Source: Moringa oleifera (lineage: Eukaryota > Streptophyta > Magnoliopsida > Brassicales > Moringaceae). Taken from it: DNA of 64,000 nt. Both the position numbers and the translations under genes were made by a program. The stretch spans positions 6,764,501 through 6,828,500 of the forward strand of contig JAJFZO010000229.1 of NCBI GenBank assembly GCA_021397835.1. The letters are read 5' to 3'. The notes beneath the pieces were generated by a model. It worked only from the letters and a program-made list of their open reading frames with translations. It ran no database searches and was not told where the DNA came from. Of the stretch, positions 58,081-64,000 are shown one piece after another. How positions within the stretch are numbered: position 1 is the stretch's first letter; every line of letters begins with the position of its first letter.

Positions 58081-59100
58081 GGTCTAGAATTCTTTAAACA
58101 AACCAAGGCGTCAATGATGCTCCACTTAGGTGGACTACTCGTGGCTGATGAGCTAGCCTCAAGCCTAATCAGAACCGAAGCAGCAAGAGAGCTTTCGGTA
58201 GATAAGAAACAGATTGGGTTGCAATCTGCAAAGGAACTTAAGTCTGGACTACGAAAGGGTGAAGTGACGATGGTGGCAACACTATTTGAGGCAAAACCAG
58301 ATCAAGTTGTAGAGGTGCCTGACAAGATCGCTGAAGTGTTGAGGGACTTCAGCGACATGATGCCACTAGAGCTCCTCAAGATATTGCCTCTGAGGAGGAA
58401 TGTTGATCATGTGATCAAGTTACTTCCGGGTGCTAGACCCCTTGCTCAAGCACCATATCGAATGCCCTTGTCGGAACTAGCCGAACTATAGAAGCAACTA
58501 GACGAGTTGTTGGAAGCGGGTTTCGTTCAGTCGTCAAAGGCCCCTTATGAAGCACCTGTACTATTCTAGTGAAAAGAAGATGGCTCGCTGAGAATGTGCG
58601 TCGATTACCGAGCATTAAACAAGGTAACGGTAAAGAACAAATATCTGGTGCCAAATGTTGCTGACTTATTTGATCGGTTATCAAGGGCCAAGTACTTTAG
58701 GAAGCTAGACTTGTGGTCGGGATACTGGCAAGTCAGAATAGCCGAGGGGGAGGAAGCAAAAACTGTGTGCGTCACAAGGTACGGCTTTTATGAGTTCATG
58801 GTGATGCCTTTCGGGCTAACCAATGCGCGTGCTACCTTTTGTAATCTTATGAATGACGTATTGTTTGAGTTTTTGGACAAGTTTATGGTAGTCTACTTGG
58901 ATGACATTATGGTCTATAGCGAGACCCTAGATGACCATGCAAAACTTTTGCGGCTGCGAGAGCACCAGCTGTACATCAAGAAGGAAAAATGCAAGTTTTG
59001 CAAGCAAAAAGTGCCATTCTTGGGACATTGGGTCAGGAACGGACAGATACGGATGGATGAAAGGAAAGTGAAGGCCATCATGGAGTGGCCAGCCCCGTAA
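58081..59100 (+). pseudogene. pol: reverse transcriptase pseudogene (complete element)
   Basis: RNA-dependent DNA polymerase. It is in the same frame as gag, broken by stops at 58,489 (TAG), 58,567 (TAG), 58,570 (TGA) and 59,098 (TAA). Visible motifs: linker VEVPDKIAEVLRDFSDMMP, MCVDYRALNKVTVKNKY, FRKLDLWSGYWQVRI (first catalytic Asp), MPFGLTNARATFCNLMND, and the YxDD box in VVYLDDIMVYS (about 58,888-58,920). The thumb/connection start reads KCKFCKQKVPFLGHWV. All three catalytic Asp remain, so inactivation is by stop codons. Confidence 0.93.
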
Positions 59101-59640
59101 AAAGTTACTGAATTGAGATCATTCCTTAGGCTCACAAACTATTATAGACAGTTCCTCAAAGGATATTCGAGCAAGAGCAACCCTTTGACGGACTTGCTAA
59201 AGAAAGATAACCTGTGGGTGTGGATCGATGAATGCAACAAGGCTTTCGAGGGATTAAAACAGGTAGTAGCCTTGGAACCAGTACTGTCCCTACCAAACTT
59301 TAAAGAGCCATTTGAGGTAGTCACAGACGCTTCTGATTGAGCAATCGGGGGTATGTTAGTGCAAAATGGCCATCTCGTGGCATTCGAGAGTCGAAAACTC
59401 AAGGATGCAGAGCAGTGTTATTCGACTCATGAAAAGGACATGGCGGTATTATTGGCTTAGGATGAAATTTAAGGTAATTACCGACAATGTCGCTAATACC
59501 TATTTTTGCTTGTAGAAAAAGCTATCTCCGAAACAAGCAAGATGGTAACAGTTTGTGGTGGAGTTTGATTTTGTGTGGGAACAAAAACTAGGCCAACAAA
59601 ACATTGTTGCTGATGCACTAAGCCACATAGAAGTGCAAAC
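59101..59640 (+). pseudogene. pol: RNase H region pseudogene (complete element)
   Basis: Begins in the gag frame: [20 protein letters not shown], then [10 protein letters not shown] with a TGA at 59,338, then AIGGMLVQNGHLVAFESRKL. Stops follow at 59,458 and 59,470. About 12 residues, including the usual W-R-HYL segment, seem lost near 59,460. The frame shifts by one to KVITDNVANTYF, LSPKQARW and FDFVWEQKLGQQNIVADALS. RNase H catalytic Asp positions (TDAS, TDN, ADALS) can be recognised. Confidence 0.88.
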
Positions 59641-60640
59641 TTATGTGACTGCTCTGACGGGTGTCCAGAGCGACTTACTCGAGCAAATAAGATTGGTAGC
59701 TGGGGAAGATATCGAATATGCCCGACTCATGGAGGAGATGAGCAAAGGCTTGATCCGAAGATACTGGATCGAGGATGGGTTGCTATATGCTCGAGGAGAC
59801 AGATTGTTTGTGCCTAAGTTTGGAGGACTTTGAAAATAGTTGCTGAAGGAAATCCATGACCAGCTATGGGCGGCTCATCTGGGCGTCGAGAGGATGCTCA
59901 CGCTACTGATAAGAGCCTATTACTGGCCCAAGTTGATGGAAGATGTGGAGGCCTATGTTTGCACATGCTTAGTGTGCCAACAGAATAAAAAGGATAGAAG
60001 GAGGGAGCTAGGTTTGCTCCAACCCTTGCCTATTTCGAAAAACCCATAGGAGTCGGTGCCGATGGATTTCATTGTGGGTTTCCCATAGGTAAGGGGACTA
60101 TCCGCTATAATGGTGATTGTTGATAGGTTCTCAAAGTATGCTATCTTTGTTCCTGTTATTTAAGCGTGCCCAGCTGATACGGCCGCTGAGATGTTTTTCA
60201 AACATGTTGTTAAGTTGTTTGGGTTGCCGAAAGACATTGTGAGTGACAGAGATGCCAGGTTCACAGGAAGATTCTGGACAGTGTTGCTAAACATGATGGG
60301 AACAGAACTCAAATTCTCCACAGCAAACCATCTGCAGACAGAGGGTCAAATGGAGAGGGTAAATAGCTTGCTGGAGGAGTATTTGCGACACCACGTGATT
60401 GCAAGCCAAAGAGATTGGCTTGAATTGTTGGATGTAGCGTAGTTTTGCTACAACATCCACCACTCATCATCGACAGGTCCAAGTCTCGTAGAGGTAGCTT
60501 TCGGGCAACAACCAACGACGCTCCATGATATAGCCAAGCAGAGGAGCCAAGGAAGTTGTCCAGTAGCCTACCATTATGCTCGGGATAAGCAAGAATTGAT
60601 TGCCCAAGTGAGGGATAGCCTTTTTAAGGCACAGGCATAT
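59641..60640 (+). pseudogene. pol: integrase pseudogene (complete element)
   Basis: Inserts the cDNA into the chromosome. The N-terminal HHCC zinc domain is HDQLWAAHLGVERML with CTCLVCQQNK (about 59,853-59,990). The catalytic core has the first Asp in PMDFIVGFP (about 60,060), the second in IVSDRDARFTGRFW (about 60,235), and the Glu in TEGQMERVNSLLEEYLRHHV (about 60,340). Stops lie at 59,831, 60,047, 60,086, 60,161 and 60,440, and the frame changes again before 60,639. All DDE positions remain. Confidence 0.9.
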
Positions 60641-61140
60641 GAAGAAATATGCTAACAAAAGGAGACATGATGCTGAGTTCCAAGTTGGGGACAAGGTGCT
60701 ACTGAAGCTGACACCCCAAATTTGGAAGAAAATCACGAAGAAGGGAGTTCATCGAGGCCTTATCCCAAGGTATGATGGACCATTCGAGATCGAGAAGAAA
60801 GTTGGAGCAGTAGCTTATAGGTTGAAGCTACCACAACATCTAAAGATGCACCCAATATTCCACGTGAGCTTCCTCAAAGAGTTTCAGGAAGATACCGATC
60901 GCGGATGCAAGCAAGCTAAGCGTGCACCACCGATAACTCGAGGTCAATTTAACAAGGAAATAGAGAAAATCCTTGATCATCGAACGGAGGGCTATAGTAA
61001 GATGAATCGGAGGACATACTACTTAGTCTAGTGGAAAGGCACTAGTGAGGCGGATGCGAGTTGGGAAAAAGATACCACATTGTGGCAATTCGAGGACCAG
61101 ATTAGGGCGTACCACAACACTAAGCTGACAAGGGCGTCGG
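60639..61140 (+). pseudogene. integrase C-terminal region and chromodomain (complete element)
   Basis: An open frame of 130 codons (60,639-61,031) has FQVGDKVLLKLTPQIWKK (GPY/F-type region), YDGPFEIEKKVGAVAYRLKL, HPIFHVSFLKEF, then the chromodomain EIEKILDHRTEGYSKMNRRT-YYLV. TAG at 61,029 interrupts just before WKGTSEADASWEKDTTLWQF, which finishes the domain. Chromodomains in plant chromoviruses are thought to bind marked chromatin and bias integration. The TAG replaces a Gln codon (CAG) by a single C-to-T change. Confidence 0.9.
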
Positions 61141-61148
61141 GCTCTTCT

Positions 61149-61160
61149 GGTGGGGGTGGT
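61149..61160 (+). other. polypurine tract
   Basis: GGTGGGGGTGGT lies immediately before the 3' LTR start (TGTCAAACC at 61,162). This is the expected place for the plus-strand primer of an LTR retrotransposon. It is somewhat T-interrupted. Confidence 0.75.
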
Positions 61161-61161
61161 T

Positions 61162-62183
61162 TGTCAAACCCTTGAATCTGAGTACTAAGGCGTAGGCATG
61201 GCGAGTCTTACTCCATGCCCGGACCTACAAGTGTGGAGGACCACGCTAGCAAGGCAAAAACGCATGAGTTAGACACGAAAATGAATGCGGGAGACTTGGC
61301 AAGAAATAGAGTTTCATACTTACAGTGGCGAGATTCACTGGTGAGTTAGGAATGTTATGGAGCGAGGGACAAAGCACACAAATAGACCCATAAGCCCGCT
61401 TAAGGGGAAAAGCGGCAGAGATGCCTCAACAAGCACCAACACATGGTGGTGCGAATATGTCCAGTGACGGGAACACAGGGCAAAATCCAGGAACCTAGCT
61501 TAGCATGGATGGAAAGTCCAGCAAGCAAAGATATTCCACAAAGAAAGGATATGGTTATCGACTAGAGGAGGATCAAGGCGACAGAAGGATAAGAAAGAGA
61601 TGTCTATCCCAAAAGCCAACAGAGATAAGACTTGAAAAGAGTCCTGAACGAAAACCATCTCCTCAAGGCTATCCAAACCTATCAAAAGTGGATAAGAAGG
61701 CTTAGAGGAGACTTCAAAGGAGAGCAGATCCTTGACTAAAGGAAAATCCTTACAGGAGAACGATGCTATCTAAACTTTGAAGATAAGCCTCAATGGGATA
61801 AAAGATTCGTGATCAAGATTGAGTGGCCTATCCGAAAAATGTGGGATAACTAAAAGGGAGTGTTTGAGTAGGACACTCCTCAACTAGTATAAAAAAAGGG
61901 CTTGGGTTCAGTTATAAACGCATCGAGTATTACAAACTCAAGTGTGCGGGTAACTACAGGCATTGGGTGCTCTTAGAAAGAGACCCTTCTTTTGTAAAGA
62001 GTTTCTTTATTTTCAATAAAGGTTGAGAAAGAGTTCTCATAATACCATCTTCCTGCTTTGTGTTTTGCATCGTTGGCTCTTATTCTTCCTTTGGCATGGG
62101 CTTAGAAAGTTAGGTTGGTTAGGTGGATGAATTTAGTGCCATCACACTAGAGTTACGCTGATCTTGCAACTGACGGTGTGGCA
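61162..62183 (+). mobile_element. 3' LTR of complete element
   Basis: Starts TGTCAAACCCTTGAATCTGA and ends GACGGTGTGGCA, followed by the CCTAC target duplication at 62,184. It is the same length as the 5' LTR. A TATA-like box is at about 61,888. Confidence 0.93.
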
Positions 62184-63277
62184 CCTACTATGGTGGTGAT
62201 GGGTGGCAGAGAATTAGGGTTCGATTTCGAAGAAGGAGCCTGAGAAATGGCTACCACATCCAAGGAAGGTAGCAGGTGCGCAAATTACCCAATCCTAACA
62301 TAGGGAGGTATTGATAATAAATAACAATACTGGCTCTTCGAGCCTAGTAATTGAAATGAGTACAATCTAAATCCCTTAATGAGGATCCATTGGAGGGTAA
62401 GTCTGGTGCCAGCAGTCGTGGTTATTCCAGCTCTAATAATGTATATTTAATTTATTGCAGTTAAAAAGCTCCTGGCCTTAATTGGCCGGATCGTGCCTTC
62501 AGCACTGTTGCTTTAAAGAAATTAAAGTGCTTACAGCAAGCTTACGCTCTGAATACATTAGCATGGGATAACATAATAGGATTTCGATCCTATTCTATTG
62601 GCTTTTAGGATCAAGGTGATGATTAACAGGAATGGTTGGGGCATTTGTATTTCATAGTCAGAGGTGAAATTTTTGGTTTTATGAAAGATGAATAAATGCG
62701 AAAGCATTTGCCAAGGATATTTTCATTAATCAAGAATGAAAGGTGAGGGCTCAAAGATGATCAAATATCGTCCTAGTCTCAACCATAAACGATGCTGACC
62801 AAGGATCAGCTACTGTTGCTTTTAAGACTCCGTTGGCACCTTATAAGAAATTAAAGTCTTTGGGTTCTGGGGGGAGTATGGTCACTAGGCTGAAACTTAA
62901 AGGAACTGACAGAAGGGCACCACTAGGAGTGGAGCCTGCGGCTTAATTTGACTCAACATAGGGAAACTTACCAGGTCCAAACATAGTAAAGATTGATAGA
63001 CTGAGAGCTCTTTCTTGATTTTATAGGTGGTGGTGCATGGCTGTTCTTAGTTGGTGGAGCGATTTATCTGGTTAATTCTGTTAACGAACGAGACCTCAGC
63101 CTGCTAACTAGCTACGTGGAGGTAACCCTTCACGGCAGGCTTTGTAGAGGGACTATGGTCGCTTAGGGCAAGGAAGTTTGAGGTAATAACAGGTCTGTGA
63201 TGCCCTTAGATGTTCTGGGCCGCACGGGCGCTACACTGATGTAATCAACGAGTTTATAGCCTTGGTCGACAAGCCGA

Positions 63278-63324
<47 letters not shown>

Positions 63325-63567
63325 TTGGTCTTAAACTAGGAATTCCTAGTAAGTGCGAGTCATCAGCTCACGTTGACTACATCCCTGCCCCTTGTGCACA
63401 TCACCCGTCGCTCCTACCGATTCAATGGTACAGTGAAGTGTTCGAATCGCGGTGACGTGGACCATTCGTCACTTATGACATTGCGAGAAGTCCACTGAAC
63501 CTTATCATTTAAAGGAAGGAAAAGTCGTAATAAGGTTTCCATAGGTGAACCTGCAGAAGGATCATTG
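62184..63567 (+). rRNA. 18S rRNA pseudogene, 3' part (unit 3, after retrotransposon)
   Basis: Resumes with CCTACTATGGTGGTGATGGG and ends at GAAGGATCATTG. It keeps the GGCTACCACATCCAAGG block lost in unit 1. A deletion of about 85 bp lies near 62,470, where AAAAAGCTC is joined to CTGGCCTTAATTGGCCGG; the missing segment is present in unit 1 (about 4,600-4,680). With both parts and the deletion restored the length is about 1.81 kb. Transitions are frequent (AGCAGTCGTGGTTATTCC for AGCAGCCGCGGTAATTCC). Confidence 0.95.
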
Positions 63568-63817
63568 TCAAAAACTCGCTCAGCAAAATGACCTGCGAAC
63601 ACGTTGTAAACACACCGACGGGGTGGAGGGCTCTCGATCCCATCGTCTCACCTTGCATGACAAAGGTGCACGGGGTCGCACCCAAGCCCCTCGTCGTGCA
63701 CAACAACAAAACCCACAGCGTGGGATGTGCTAAGGAACTCGAATGAAAAAGCACGCCACAGTCGCCTCGATCTCAGTGCGTGACTGACGGTCGTGTCATC
63801 CCTAAACAATGTCTAAA
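63568..63817 (+). other. ITS1, unit 3
   Basis: A 250 bp spacer with GATGTGCTAAGGAACTCGAA, a slightly decayed angiosperm ITS1 core, and AAAGCACGCC. It aligns along its length with 5,780-6,029. No gene is present. Confidence 0.9.
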
Positions 63818-63975
63818 ATGACTCTCGACAACAAATATCTTGGCTCTCGCATCGATGAAGAATGTAGCAAAATGCGATACTTGGTATGAATTGCAAAATC
63901 CCGTGAACCATCGAGTCTTTGAACGCAAGTTGCGCCCGAAGCCATCAGGCCTGGGGCATGTCTACCTGGGTGTCA
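63818..63975 (+). rRNA. 5.8S rRNA pseudogene, unit 3
   Basis: Full-length 5.8S: ATGACTCTCGACAACAAATA at the start, GCGATACTTGGTATGAATTG, CCATCGAGTCTTTGAACGCA, ending CTACCTGGGTGTCA. It is less damaged than unit 1 at the 5' end but has its own changes, such as GTAGCAAAATG for GTAGCGAAATG and GGCCTGGGGCATG for GGCCGAGGGCACG. It lies downstream of the retrotransposon-disrupted 18S. Confidence 0.93.
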
Positions 63976-64000
63976 AGCACTGTCGCCCCTGACCCCCCCC
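63976..64000 (+). other. ITS2, first 25 bp (unit 3, cut by window end)
   Basis: AGCACTGTCGCCCCTGACCC continues from 5.8S as in unit 1 (6,188 onward). The window ends here, and 26S would be expected to follow. Confidence 0.85.

Larger units (their letters stand above)
55746..62183 (+). mobile_element. complete but defective Ty3/gypsy chromovirus in 18S
   Basis: A 6,438 bp element with 1,022 bp LTRs at 55,746-56,767 and 61,162-62,183, a tRNA-Met primer binding site, and domains in the order gag, protease, reverse transcriptase, RNase H, integrase, chromodomain, then a purine-rich tract. The pol order RT-RH-INT defines Ty3/gypsy, and the C-terminal chromodomain places it among chromoviruses. 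The Gag sequence suggests the Galadriel-type group, with moderate confidence. At least ten in-frame stops and two frameshifts disable it. The two LTRs differ at about 22 of the first 210 positions by eye, mostly transitions. It is in the same orientation as 18S. Confidence 0.95.

Overview
The window is nuclear ribosomal DNA (45S rDNA) from a flowering plant. It holds decayed rRNA units, greatly enlarged intergenic spacers, and three descendants of one Ty3/gypsy LTR retrotransposon. The angiosperm call rests on plant-type 18S, 5.8S and 26S sequences, a short ITS1 (about 250 bp) with a recognisable angiosperm-type CAAGGAA core, a Ty3/gypsy element of plant chromovirus type primed by initiator tRNA-Met, and a ~170-180 bp IGS subrepeat family. 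I cannot name the species. There are no ordinary protein-coding host genes. All unit components and all elements lie on the + strand.

Unit 1 (1-9,775): five IGS subrepeats (1-870), a spacer, an AT-rich tract, a candidate RNA polymerase I start (about 1,478), and a 5' ETS with a ~324 bp tandem duplication. It continues with 18S (2,984-5,779, split by a solo LTR at 3,330-4,350), ITS1, 5.8S, ITS2 and a full-length 26S (6,389-9,775). Transition mutations, many at former CpG sites, run through all of it, so it reads as a silenced, methylated pseudogene unit.

Giant IGS (9,776-48,388): about 38 kb made almost wholly of roughly 220 copies of a 165-185 bp GC-rich subrepeat. It has nested higher-order structure: a ~3.2-3.4 kb repeat (10,319 to about 20,180), a nearly identical head-to-tail triplication of an 8,693 bp block (18,597-44,675), and a ~0.8 kb repeat near the right end (about 46.4-48.1 kb).

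Unit 2 (48,389-52,955): badly broken. The subrepeats are fused directly to the last 66 bp of an LTR, so promoter, ETS and the 18S 5' end are missing. A truncated element follows (gag-protease, then a ~2.56 kb deletion to the chromodomain tail, then a 3' LTR), then a 3' piece of 18S with internal deletions, a stub of ITS1, and the last ~430 bp of 26S. The IGS after it is only about 2.4 kb (52,956-55,399) with two subrepeats.

Unit 3 (53,199-64,000): spacer, candidate Pol I start (about 54,201), ETS, and 18S (55,400-63,567) split by a complete but multiply disabled 6,438 bp chromovirus (55,746-62,183), followed by ITS1, 5.8S and the first bases of ITS2. Both 1,022 bp LTRs and a perfect CCTAC target duplication are present.

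The main biological point is that all three elements sit at the same nucleotide of 18S, in the same orientation, with the same CCTAC target site. The simplest reading is one insertion into an 18S gene, after which the interrupted unit was copied as rDNA. The three descendants then went different ways: solo LTR, internally deleted element, and full-length element.
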